Source: Flavobacterium sp. CF136
GTDB lineage: Bacteria; Bacteroidota; Bacteroidia; Flavobacteriales; Flavobacteriaceae
NCBI RefSeq assembly: GCF_000282055.1
Contig: NZ_AKJZ01000107.1
Location: 35,252-99,251 of the forward strand
DNA: 64,000 bases
Reading direction: 5' to 3'
The position numbers and the translations under genes are program-made. The notes below the pieces were generated by a model that made no database searches, was not told where the DNA came from, and worked only from the letters and a program-made list of their open reading frames with translations. Below are positions 44,897-52,537 of the stretch, in pieces. Within the stretch, counting starts at the first letter, position 1, and each line of letters opens with the position of its first letter.

Positions 44897-44904
44897 CAAA
44901 TGTA
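44897..44904 (-). promoter_or_regulatory. Candidate -7 element for the arginine decarboxylase transcript
   Basis: Minus-strand TACATTTG matches TAnnTTTG and lies between the aroB stop and the decarboxylase gene, 244 bases before the latter's ATG, implying a long leader. Confidence 0.55.
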
Positions 44905-44948
44905 AAAAATAATATATACCTAATGCAATGCTTTTAATTAAAAAAAGT

Positions 44949-46016
44949 TTAAGATTTATAATCCTGAAACGCATCCAGAATCAATTTATTTTCAACCAAT
45001 TGGTTTATTTTTATTTTTCCGATGCCTTCAATCAATGCAAACTGAATCAAACCGTATTCGTTTTTTTTGTCGTGAACAAGTAATTCAAGGATAGGTTCAA
45101 TGTCATTTTCTTCGAATTTCACATCATCATAAATACCCTGAATTGCAGTTTTAATTTCAGAATATTCTGCAGGCGTAATTAAGTTTTTGTGTAAAGAAAT
45201 ATAACTTTCCAGAATCATTCCGACAGCAATAGCTTCACCGTGTAACAAGGTTTTTTTAGACTCGCTTTCTAAAAAATAACTTTCAATGGCATGACCTAAA
45301 GTATGTCCGAAATTTAACGCTTTACGAATGTTTTTCTCCGTTGGGTCCTGTATAACAATCTCATTTTTGATTTCAACAGAACGATAAATCAATTCATCAA
45401 AATCAGCGTAATCAATAGATTCTAAATTTAAAAACTGTCTCCAATACGGAGCGTCATAAATTAAACCGTGTTTTAGCATCTCGGCAAGACCTGAACGCAT
45501 TTCGCTTTGTGGTAAAGTTTCAAGATATTGAGTGTCAATTAAAACCATTTGAGGTACATTAATAACACCAATCTGGTTTTTAAGATTTCCTAAATCTACT
45601 CCGGTTTTTCCACCTACAGAAGCATCTACCATAGACAATAGAGTAGTAGGAATGTGAATAAAATCGACACCGCGTTTAAATGTTGAAGCGACAAATCCGC
45701 CAAGATCTGTTACTACGCCACCGCCAAGATTAATAACCAATGATTTTCTGTCGGCACCAAGTTCTGTAAGCACATTCCAGATTTGAATACAGGTTTCTAT
45801 ATTTTTATTGACTTCACCGGATTCAAATTCTATAATTTCAATAGTTAAATCGGTTTCCAGTAAAGGCAAAAATTTTGGTAAGCAATGCTCATTTGTTTCA
45901 TTATCAACTATAATAAATATATTGGAATATTTGTTTTCTTTTAAATGATTGTTTAAAGCTTCGTATGCATTTTGGTTAAAATGTACTAGATAATTATTTG
46001 CTTGAATAGATTGCAT
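44949..46016 (-). CDS. aroB: 3-dehydroquinate synthase
   Basis: Second step of the shikimate pathway; cytoplasmic, NAD- and metal-dependent. 355 residues from ATG at 46016; an ATG at 46052 would add 12 residues that look unlike the family start and overlap a promoter-like TTATTTTGC. Motifs: LGGGVVTDLGGFVASTFKRG, PTTLLSMVDASVGGKTGVD, LNFGHTLGHAIE and LLHGEAIAVGM, which carry NAD-, substrate- and zinc-binding residues. Monocistronic as far as can be seen. Confidence 0.93.
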   Translation of the reverse strand: MQSIQANNYLVHFNQNAYEALNNHLKENKYSNIFIIVDNETNEHCLPKFLPLLETDLTIEIIEFESGEVNKNIETCIQIWNVLTELGADRKSLVINLGGGVVTDLGGFVASTFKRGVDFIHIPTTLLSMVDASVGGKTGVDLGNLKNQIGVINVPQMVLIDTQYLETLPQSEMRSGLAEMLKHGLIYDAPYWRQFLNLESIDYADFDELIYRSVEIKNEIVIQDPTEKNIRKALNFGHTLGHAIESYFLESESKKTLLHGEAIAVGMILESYISLHKNLITPAEYSEIKTAIQGIYDDVKFEENDIEPILELLVHDKKNEYGLIQFALIEGIGKIKINQLVENKLILDAFQDYKS

Positions 46017-46268
46017 AATTCTTCGGTTAATTGAATGCGCAAAATAAGGCATTTTTAACTAAATAATATTCAAATCCTGATTCTAATTTGTTTTAAAAAT
46101 GAGTTTTTATAATCATTAAAAATAAATTTTGTTGATTAACTTTTAAGTGATTTGGTTTCTCTTTGAAGTTGTGAATTCTTCGTTTAATAATTTTCAGGCT
46201 GAGAGAATTCACTTAATTAATTTTGAATTGATATAATGATGTTATGAATTTTTAAAAATATCCTTCTT

Positions 46269-46303
46269 TTGTTAAATAATATTCAAAACACTCTTTATCT
46301 TTG
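46269..46303 (+). promoter_or_regulatory. Proline dehydrogenase promoter
   Basis: TATCTTTG (46296-46303), an exact TAnnTTTG, ends 17 bases before the ATG; a TTG at 46269-46271 lies 24 bases upstream of it, just longer than usual. Confidence 0.62.
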
Positions 46304-46320
46304 CCCAAAAATTAAATTTA

Positions 46321-47490
46321 ATGGAAAAAATATTCGACAACACTCAGGTTGCATTTTCGTTAAAAAGCGATACGGAACTTGACAGAGCTTATTTTCTTTT
46401 TAAAATGATTGACAGCCAACCCTTGGTGAGGATAGGAACAGCTGTTACAAATTTTGCTATAAAAGCAAATCTTCCTGTTGAAGGATTAATTCGTGCAACC
46501 GTTTTTGACCATTTTTGTGGTGGAGTAAACGAAGACGATTGTATTACAGTAGTTGACAAAATGTTTACTAAAGGTGTTTCATCTGTTTTGGATTATTCAG
46601 TTGAAGGAAAAGAAGAAGAAGAACAGTTTGATGCGGCTTTGGAAATGACATTAAAAACCATCGAATTTGCCAAAGAACGTCTGGCAATTCCGTTTGCAGT
46701 TTTTAAGCCAACCGGTTTTGGTCGTTTTGAATTGTATGAAAAATTAGGAGAAAAACAGACCTTAACTCCGGCAGAGCAAGAAGAGTGGGATAGAGTAGTA
46801 GCTCGTTTTGATCATGTTTGTAATGAAGCACATAAAAAAGATGTTGCTTTACTGATTGATGGTGAAGAAAGCTGGATGCAGGACGCAGCCGATGATTTGG
46901 TTATTGACATGATGCGTAAATACAATAAGGAAAAAGCGATTGTTTTCAATACATTGCAAATGTATCGTTGGGATCGTCTGGATTATCTTAAGAATCTTCA
47001 TGAGGTTGCTAAAAATGAAGGCTTTTTCATCGGAATGAAATTGGTTCGTGGTGCCTACATGGAAAAAGAAAACAAAAGAGCAGAAGAGAAAAATTATGTT
47101 TCGCCAATTTGTGTTTCTAAAGAAGCTACTGATGAAAATTACGATGCAGCTGTACATTATATGTTAGAGCATTTGGATACGATGTCAATTTTTGCAGGAA
47201 CTCACAACGAATTGAGTTCTTATAAATTGATGGAAATGATGGAGGAAAAAGGAATTGCCAAAAATAATAACAAGATTTGGTTTGGACAATTATATGGTAT
47301 GAGTGATAATATTAGTTACAACTTGGCCGCAAACGGTTATAATGTAGCTAAATATTTGCCATTTGGCCCAGTAAAAGATGTGATGCCGTACCTGATTCGA
47401 CGCGCTGAAGAAAATACTTCGGTTGCAGGACAAACCAGTCGCGAATTATCAATGATTAAAGCTGAACGCAAAAGAAGAAAAGGAAAATAA
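46321..47490 (+). CDS. Proline dehydrogenase
   Basis: FAD-dependent oxidation of proline to pyrroline-5-carboxylate. 389 residues of the single-domain PRODH type. FAD/substrate motifs are visible: FAVFKPTGFGRFELYEKL, LLIDGEESWMQDAADDL, GMKLVRGAYMEKENKRAEE and the C-terminal PFGPVKDVMPYLIRRAEENT with the paired arginines that bind the proline carboxylate. No P5C dehydrogenase is fused or adjacent. Confidence 0.93.
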   Translation: MEKIFDNTQVAFSLKSDTELDRAYFLFKMIDSQPLVRIGTAVTNFAIKANLPVEGLIRATVFDHFCGGVNEDDCITVVDKMFTKGVSSVLDYSVEGKEEEEQFDAALEMTLKTIEFAKERLAIPFAVFKPTGFGRFELYEKLGEKQTLTPAEQEEWDRVVARFDHVCNEAHKKDVALLIDGEESWMQDAADDLVIDMMRKYNKEKAIVFNTLQMYRWDRLDYLKNLHEVAKNEGFFIGMKLVRGAYMEKENKRAEEKNYVSPICVSKEATDENYDAAVHYMLEHLDTMSIFAGTHNELSSYKLMEMMEEKGIAKNNNKIWFGQLYGMSDNISYNLAANGYNVAKYLPFGPVKDVMPYLIRRAEENTSVAGQTSRELSMIKAERKRRKGK

Positions 47491-47549
47491 TTTTTTTGGA
47501 TGTGTGTCCTATAATAATGGATACAGATATCATTATAAAAATAATAATT

Positions 47550-47582
47550 AATAAGCCGTCTCATGATTTGAGACGGCTTATT
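47550..47582. terminator. Bidirectional terminator between proline dehydrogenase gene and purU
   Basis: Perfect 14-bp stem AATAAGCCGTCTCA / TGAGACGGCTTATT with loop TGATT, between convergent genes. Confidence 0.85.
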
Positions 47583-47611
47583 TGATTTTGTAATTTTATT
47601 ATTAGAATGAC

Positions 47612-48466
47612 TTAAGAAAAAACTACTGTTTTATTGCTGTAAACCATTGTTTTACGTTCTGCATGAAGTTTGATTGCCCTTGCCAGAACGATGCGTTCCA
47701 AATCACGTCCTTTCATTATAAAGTCTTCAACGGAGTGAATATGGGAAACACGTGCAATATCCTGCTCAATAATCGGTCCTTCATCTAATTCTTCCGTAAC
47801 ATAATGACTTGTTGCACCAATAATTTTAACACCTCTTTTAAAAGCCGAATGGTACGGTTTTGCACCGGGAAAAGCAGGTAAAAAAGAATGATGGATATTG
47901 ATAATTTTATTTTCGTAAAGCGAAATTAAACCAGGTGTGATAATTTGCATGTAACGCGCCAGAACTATAAAATTGATTTGAAATTTTTTCAGCAATTCAA
48001 TTTGTTTGGCTTCACCTTCTTCTTTATTGTCTTTCGTAAAAGGGACACAATGAAACGGAATGTCAAAACGTTCTGCGATTGATCTTAAATCATTATGATT
48101 ACTGATAATAACCGGAATCTCAACATTTAATTCCCCTGCGCTGTATCTTCCTAAAATATCAAAAAGACAATGATCATATTTAGAAACAAACAATGCCATT
48201 TTTGGTTTTTGTTCCTGATTGTATAAATCCCAGGACATATCAAAATCCGTTGCAATTGTCTGGTCAAAATCAGCTTTTAAACCTTCAATAGTAATTTTGT
48301 AATTTGTTAATTCACATTCTAATCGCATAAAAAATACATTTTGCTCCACATCAACATGCTGATCAATGTATGTGATATTTCCTTCTACTTTTGCGATAAA
48401 AGTGGTCACTGCGGCAATAATTCCTTTTTGGTCTTTGCAGTGAATAAGAATGGTTATTTTTTGCAT
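47612..48466 (-). CDS. purU: Formyltetrahydrofolate deformylase
   Basis: Hydrolyses 10-formyl-tetrahydrofolate to formate, balancing one-carbon pools. 284 residues: an N-terminal ACT domain (ITILIHCKDQKGIIAAVTTFIAKVEGNI) and a formyltransferase-fold domain with INIHHSFLPAFPGAKPYHSAF and IGATSHYVTEELDEGPIIEQD, carrying the catalytic His/Asp. It starts 26 bases after the DUF4197 gene and is probably co-transcribed. Confidence 0.95.
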   Translation of the reverse strand: MQKITILIHCKDQKGIIAAVTTFIAKVEGNITYIDQHVDVEQNVFFMRLECELTNYKITIEGLKADFDQTIATDFDMSWDLYNQEQKPKMALFVSKYDHCLFDILGRYSAGELNVEIPVIISNHNDLRSIAERFDIPFHCVPFTKDNKEEGEAKQIELLKKFQINFIVLARYMQIITPGLISLYENKIINIHHSFLPAFPGAKPYHSAFKRGVKIIGATSHYVTEELDEGPIIEQDIARVSHIHSVEDFIMKGRDLERIVLARAIKLHAERKTMVYSNKTVVFS

Positions 48467-48492
48467 TATAATATTTATAGTTTTGGTTGGTT

Positions 48493-49212
48493 TTATTTAG
48501 CGTCCTGCATTGCAAAAACACTTTTTAATAAAGGAGTTGTTCTGGCGCTAATATTGTTACGGATCTCTTTTTCTTCAACAGCAATCATTTTAAAAACGCC
48601 CAGCAAAGCCTGGTTGGTCGTATAATCAGTCAAATCCGGATTTACTTTTTTTACTAACGGAATCGTATTGTATTTGCCGATGATTTTTGTCCAGATCACA
48701 TCAGCACCCACTTTTGAAAATGAATTTTTGATGACAGGATTAAATTTTCCGTATAAAGCAGTCGTAGTACTGTTTTGCAAATAACTCGTTGCAGCGCTGT
48801 CGTTTCCTAACAAAATATTTTTGGCATCTGTAAATGACATATTTTTAACAGCCGAAACAAAAATCGGAGTTGCTTCTTTTACTGCATCTTCAGCGGCACG
48901 GTTCAGCACTTTTATTCCTTCATCCGCAAGAGAACTCAAACCTATTTTTCTTAAAGTAGCATCTACTTTTTGTAATTCTGCCGGCATTAAAATTTTTACT
49001 GCTTCATTTTTATAAAAGCCGTCAACAGCAGTCAATTTACTTACTTGTTGCGTAATTCCTTTATTTAAAGCTTCTTTTAATCCAGAGGCAATATCAACAC
49101 CGCCAAGACTTGGAATTTGCGAAGATAATTGTGGCAATTGATTTAGTGTTTGTTGTACCTGTGCACATGATGTAAGCGAAAATGTAACGGCTAATAGTAA
49201 AATCTTTTTCAT
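48493..49212 (-). CDS. DUF4197 family putative lipoprotein
   Basis: 239 residues. Signal peptide with lipobox SLTSC, giving a lipidated Cys16. The mature region (GLKEALNKGITQQVSKLTAVDGFYKNEAVKILMPAELQ, then LIKIGLSSLADEG-like and DAKNILLGNDSAATSYLQ) fits DUF4197, a helical family found in many Gram-negatives with no assigned function. Upstream gene of the pair with purU; promoter element at 49236. Confidence 0.85.
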   Translation of the reverse strand: MKKILLLAVTFSLTSCAQVQQTLNQLPQLSSQIPSLGGVDIASGLKEALNKGITQQVSKLTAVDGFYKNEAVKILMPAELQKVDATLRKIGLSSLADEGIKVLNRAAEDAVKEATPIFVSAVKNMSFTDAKNILLGNDSAATSYLQNSTTTALYGKFNPVIKNSFSKVGADVIWTKIIGKYNTIPLVKKVNPDLTDYTTNQALLGVFKMIAVEEKEIRNNISARTTPLLKSVFAMQDAK

Positions 49213-49235
49213 TCGTTGGGGGTTTTTATAAGTTT

Positions 49236-49243
49236 CAAAAATA
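49236..49243 (-). promoter_or_regulatory. Candidate -7 element for the DUF4197-purU operon
   Basis: Minus-strand TATTTTTG matches TAnnTTTG, 23 bases before the ATG; a TTG (complement of 49267-49269) lies 23 bases upstream of it. Confidence 0.55.
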
Positions 49244-49278
49244 CTACTTATTCAAAAATAAAGCCACAATTTTATTTC

Positions 49279-49375
49279 AGGAGCACAAACATTTTGTTTC
49301 ATAATTAACTTTTGTCCCGCTGTTCATTAAATCTGCGCAGAAAAAGCGCAGGATATCATTGCCATCGGGGCTATT
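49279..49375 (+). repeat. Dispersed flavobacterial hairpin repeat, copy 4
   Basis: Begins AGGAGC, continues TGTCCCGCTGTTCATTAAAT, has the stem CTGCGC / GCGCAGG around AGAAAAA, and ends GCCATCGGGGCTATTCTGG. Flanks are shared with copies 1-3; the stem is different again. Confidence 0.7.
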
Positions 49376-49443
49376 CTGGAAATTTCATTTTTTTTAAGAT
49401 GCGAAGTTTTTTAGAAAAAAAATAAAGTTACTATTATGTAAAA

Positions 49444-50067
49444 CTATTGGAAACTGCCTTCAATATTTTCTCTGTCAGTTTGTTTGATTTCAGTTTTTGT
49501 AAACGAATAAGTTGATTCTTCTGTCCATTTCCATTTTTTCGAATGTATCATATCTATACCAATTGCGCTATAAATAATTTTAATGGTGTTTTTATTAGTC
49601 GCCATTTTTAATTCAATAAACTGATCTCTAATTTTTGCTGAAGATTCGTTTTTTTTACAATCCTGTAAATCTTCCAGGACTTTTTTATCTTCTTTGAACC
49701 ATTCTTTCAAAAACGACAAGTGCGTGTCAGAACATTGATAACCAAGGTTAAGAGCGGTAAGAAGTTTACACTTTAAATTGCTTTCATCAGTTTTTTTATC
49801 TCCATCCCAATAACACTCATTACCAATAAAAGTAACAATATAGCCTAACGCTGCACGCTGTTGATTTGTTAATGTTTTAATATAATTTTCATTCAGCTGA
49901 ATAGTATTGTTTTTGTCCAGCCAAAGTATTTTAATGTAAGTGTTTTGTGTTGCTTTACTTTGATGTTCCTCATTTATTAATGTAGTTTTTTGATTATTTA
50001 AAGTTTGTGAGAAAAATGGAATGCTGAAACTTAGAAAAATTAATAGAAAAAGGAGTCGTAAATTCAT
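49444..50067 (-). CDS. Hypothetical secreted protein
   Basis: 207 residues with a signal peptide (MNLRLLFLLIFLSFSIPFFSQ, cleaved after about 20). The mature protein is charged and has five Cys (CYW, LKCK, YQCSD, DCKK pattern) compatible with disulphides in the periplasm. I recognise no family. It is monocistronic, downstream of the pectate lyase terminator. Confidence 0.65.
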   Translation of the reverse strand: MNLRLLFLLIFLSFSIPFFSQTLNNQKTTLINEEHQSKATQNTYIKILWLDKNNTIQLNENYIKTLTNQQRAALGYIVTFIGNECYWDGDKKTDESNLKCKLLTALNLGYQCSDTHLSFLKEWFKEDKKVLEDLQDCKKNESSAKIRDQFIELKMATNKNTIKIIYSAIGIDMIHSKKWKWTEESTYSFTKTEIKQTDRENIEGSFQ

Positions 50068-50187
50068 GAGTGGATATGTAAAATTATAATGATAAAAGTA
50101 CTTGTTATATTTTATTTTCTACATAGTTAATTTATTTATTGCGTAATTCTTTTCTTAAAGCATCATTTATAAATTGGCAGATAACAA

Positions 50188-50215
50188 AAAAGCTATCCAA
50201 ATTAGGATAGCTTTT
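50188..50215 (-). terminator. Terminator after the pectate lyase gene
   Basis: Perfect 11-bp stem AAAAGCTATCC / GGATAGCTTTT, followed by a minus-strand T run. Confidence 0.87.
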
Positions 50216-50236
50216 CTGTAAAATAATATTTTTTAA

Positions 50237-51346
50237 TTAAAAAGAGCCACAAGTATTACCTGCAAATGTAGCACCTGCTCCAGCAGAAACGTCTGCCTTA
50301 ACAGCTGATTTATCAAGTGTTACAATAGTGTATGGAGGTGTAAATGCAGTGTTTTTCCCAACCTGATTACCTGAAGTACCTGAAAAAAGATTGTCTATAG
50401 CTGATACAGCTGTTAAACCAGTCATTAAATCAATAGGGGTTTTTACATTTTCAAATGAATTTTTTTCTACACGGATATTAGCTTCAAAACCTGCTGCAAT
50501 ACATTTATTACTCACAGTACTGTTGAAATAACAGTTTATGATATGTACTTTTCCAAATCTAACTCTTGGCATTCTTTCTCTACAGCCAGGAGCCCACCAG
50601 CAACGTGCAAATGTAATTCTGAATGTTCCGCGATCTGCTGTAGCGCTGTCACTTGAACCAATTAAATTTGAAAATCTATGATCATCCGTACCTCCGGAAC
50701 CTCCGGCTTTTGGAGTTTTCAAATAGCTGAATTTAGTATAAGAAAAAGTAATATAATCTGATTTGTTTTTTACATCAAAATTTCCATCAACACCATCTCT
50801 TGATTCACAGTGATCAACCCATACATTTTGGCAGTCATCTAAAGTTGCGTTATCCCAACCATCAGTATCATAGGCCCCCGGTCCTTCAAAAATCAGGTTT
50901 CTAATGATGATATTTTTACATCTTTTTACATATATAATACCTGAGTTTGCTTTAGTCTGATCATTAGATACTAATTTTGCACCACTGGTACCATATATTG
51001 TTTTTCCGGTTTGATCCTGAAAAGATATTCTTCCGCCTGAAGGTATAGTAATAGTACCGGAAACTTTAACAACTTTTACTGAAGTGTTTTCAATAGCTGC
51101 TTTTAATTGAGCATAAGTAGTTACAGCTGTTTCTGCAGACGTTCCTCCTCCGGTTGTTCCTCCGTTTTGTGATGCCCATCCCGGAACTTCAGAGCAAACC
51201 CCTACTCTTGAAGTAGAAACATTTTCAGTTGCTGAGAGAACAGCATTTTCAGCATTTTGTTCAGAAGCAACATCATCTGTATTGCAGCTTGAAAAGCCTA
51301 AAATAATTGTAAATAAAAAAATAGTTAGTTTGGTTTTAAAATTCAT
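50237..51346 (-). CDS. Pectate lyase, polysaccharide lyase family 1, lipoprotein
   Basis: Cleaves polygalacturonate by beta-elimination, generally with Ca2+. 369 residues. Lipobox FSSC gives lipidated Cys21, followed by NTDDVASEQN, so it is probably membrane-anchored. The parallel beta-helix shows NVWVDHCESRDGVDGNFDVK (Ca-binding acidic residues) and the catalytic-Arg motif RMPRVRFGKVHIINCYFN of PL1. No T9SS C-terminal sorting domain is visible. It is divergent from a Crp-type regulator across two palindromes that may control it. Confidence 0.9.
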   Translation of the reverse strand: MNFKTKLTIFLFTIILGFSSCNTDDVASEQNAENAVLSATENVSTSRVGVCSEVPGWASQNGGTTGGGTSAETAVTTYAQLKAAIENTSVKVVKVSGTITIPSGGRISFQDQTGKTIYGTSGAKLVSNDQTKANSGIIYVKRCKNIIIRNLIFEGPGAYDTDGWDNATLDDCQNVWVDHCESRDGVDGNFDVKNKSDYITFSYTKFSYLKTPKAGGSGGTDDHRFSNLIGSSDSATADRGTFRITFARCWWAPGCRERMPRVRFGKVHIINCYFNSTVSNKCIAAGFEANIRVEKNSFENVKTPIDLMTGLTAVSAIDNLFSGTSGNQVGKNTAFTPPYTIVTLDKSAVKADVSAGAGATFAGNTCGSF

Positions 51347-51388
51347 TAGTTAGTTTTTTTGTGGTTAATACTAAATTTTATAGCATTG

Positions 51389-51436
51389 CAAAGATGTTTG
51401 TTAATTTTCATAAAATTATTGAACTTGTTCAATAAT
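51389..51436 (-). promoter_or_regulatory. Pectate lyase promoter with palindromic operator candidate
   Basis: A near-consensus -7 box CATCTTTG (complement of 51389-51396) lies 43 bases before the ATG. About 20-40 bases further upstream is a perfect palindrome, ATTATTGAAC and GTTCAATAAT separated by two bases (51415-51436), an expected place for an activator or repressor. Confidence 0.6.
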
Positions 51437-51500
51437 AGTGCAATTAATTTGAATATTTAATTTTTTATGTTTATTTATTTTAAACATAACATAATTTTCA

Positions 51501-51521
51501 TATTTTTGCGTAATCGATTAC
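51501..51521 (+). promoter_or_regulatory. Promoter of the Crp-type gene with palindrome
   Basis: TATTTTTG (51501-51508) matches TAnnTTTG and is immediately followed by the perfect palindrome GTAATCGATTAC (51510-51521) near the expected transcription start, suggesting an operator. Confidence 0.6.
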
Positions 51522-51568
51522 ATTATTTAAATTGTTCAGAAAATCTTATTTTAGAAAATTAAAAAAAC

Positions 51569-52138
51569 ATGTACGAAGCACTAAGACAAAACATAGAAAG
51601 AAAAATTTCCCTGACTGATGAAGAGTGGGGGTGTATTCTTAGCAAAACAGAATTTATTAAATTAAAGAAAAATGAATTTTTGCAAATCCAGGATTCTAAT
51701 AATTCTTATGAAGGTTTTATTTTGAAAGGAGCTTTTAAAACATATATTTTAAATGAAAATGGAACTGAAAGCGTTATTTTTTTTTCATTTGAGAATCAGT
51801 GGTTGTGTGATTTAGAAAGTTTTTATTATCAAAAGCTAACAAAATATAATATAAAAGCAATTGAGGACAGTGAAATATTAGTGATTAATAAATCAAAGAA
51901 AATGTTGTTATTCAAACAAGTTCCCAAATTGATTCACTTTCATATTTTAATGGTCGAAAGAGCTAATATTGCAATACAGGAAAGACTTTTAGATGTCTTA
52001 AACAAAACTTCTAAACAAAGGTATATTGAATTTGTAAAAAAATATCCTCAGAAAACTCAAAAAATAAACAATAAAAATTTATCTTCTTATCTGGGAGTAT
52101 CCCATGAATTTTTATCAAAAATCAAAAAAAGCTTTTAA
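51569..52138 (+). CDS. Crp/Fnr family transcriptional regulator
   Basis: 189 residues. Cyclic-nucleotide-binding-like jelly roll at the N-terminus (FLQIQDSNNSYEGFILKGAFKTYILNENGTESVIFFSFENQW) and a short C-terminal helix-turn-helix (INNKNLSSYLGVSHEFLSKIKKSF). The usual phosphate-binding Arg of true CRP is not evident. Divergent from the pectate lyase, which is a plausible target; the ligand is unknown. Confidence 0.83.
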   Translation: MYEALRQNIERKISLTDEEWGCILSKTEFIKLKKNEFLQIQDSNNSYEGFILKGAFKTYILNENGTESVIFFSFENQWLCDLESFYYQKLTKYNIKAIEDSEILVINKSKKMLLFKQVPKLIHFHILMVERANIAIQERLLDVLNKTSKQRYIEFVKKYPQKTQKINNKNLSSYLGVSHEFLSKIKKSF

Positions 52139-52238
52139 AACTTTCAAGACTAAAAGTTTGAATTAAAAAAGAGCTATTAATTTTCTTTTAATTATGTTTC
52201 ATTAAGTATAAAAAACTTCTTTCCATACTTAAAATAAC

Positions 52239-52357
52239 CCGTTGGGTGTAATTAGTTTTTTTCGTCAATTCGAGTGCGAAACGTATAGAGAAGTTTGTTC
52301 CGTTTTTCTCTACAAAAAACACTCGAATTGACGTTTTTAATAATTACACCTAATCGG
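52239..52357. repeat. Composite inverted-repeat element B
   Basis: Outer imperfect inverted repeats CCGTTGGGTGTAATTA (52239-52254) and TAATTACACCTAATCGG (52341-52357) match those of element A at 8243. The core differs: perfect 14-base arms CGTCAATTCGAGTG (52263-52276) and complement (52320-52333), with an inner AGAGAA/TTCTCT stem. It occupies part of the 399-base gap before icmF; the remainder holds no gene or riboswitch that I can recognise. Confidence 0.7.
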
Positions 52358-52537
52358 TTTAAAACAGAATATTTTATTATAAACTCCTTTTAATCTTATC
52401 ATCAAAAAAATATTTTGAATGATAGGAATCAGTGTGTTTGCAAAAACAATTCTTTTTTTGTTAACATAAAGCTATAGTTATGATCAAATATTAAAATATT
52501 TTGTAAATTGCCCCTTTAAAATTATCATATTCATAAA

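Noticed and set aside
52358..52537. Cobalamin riboswitch upstream of icmF
   Set aside because: Looked for because the enzyme uses adenosylcobalamin, but no B12-box-like sequence or suitable fold is visible.
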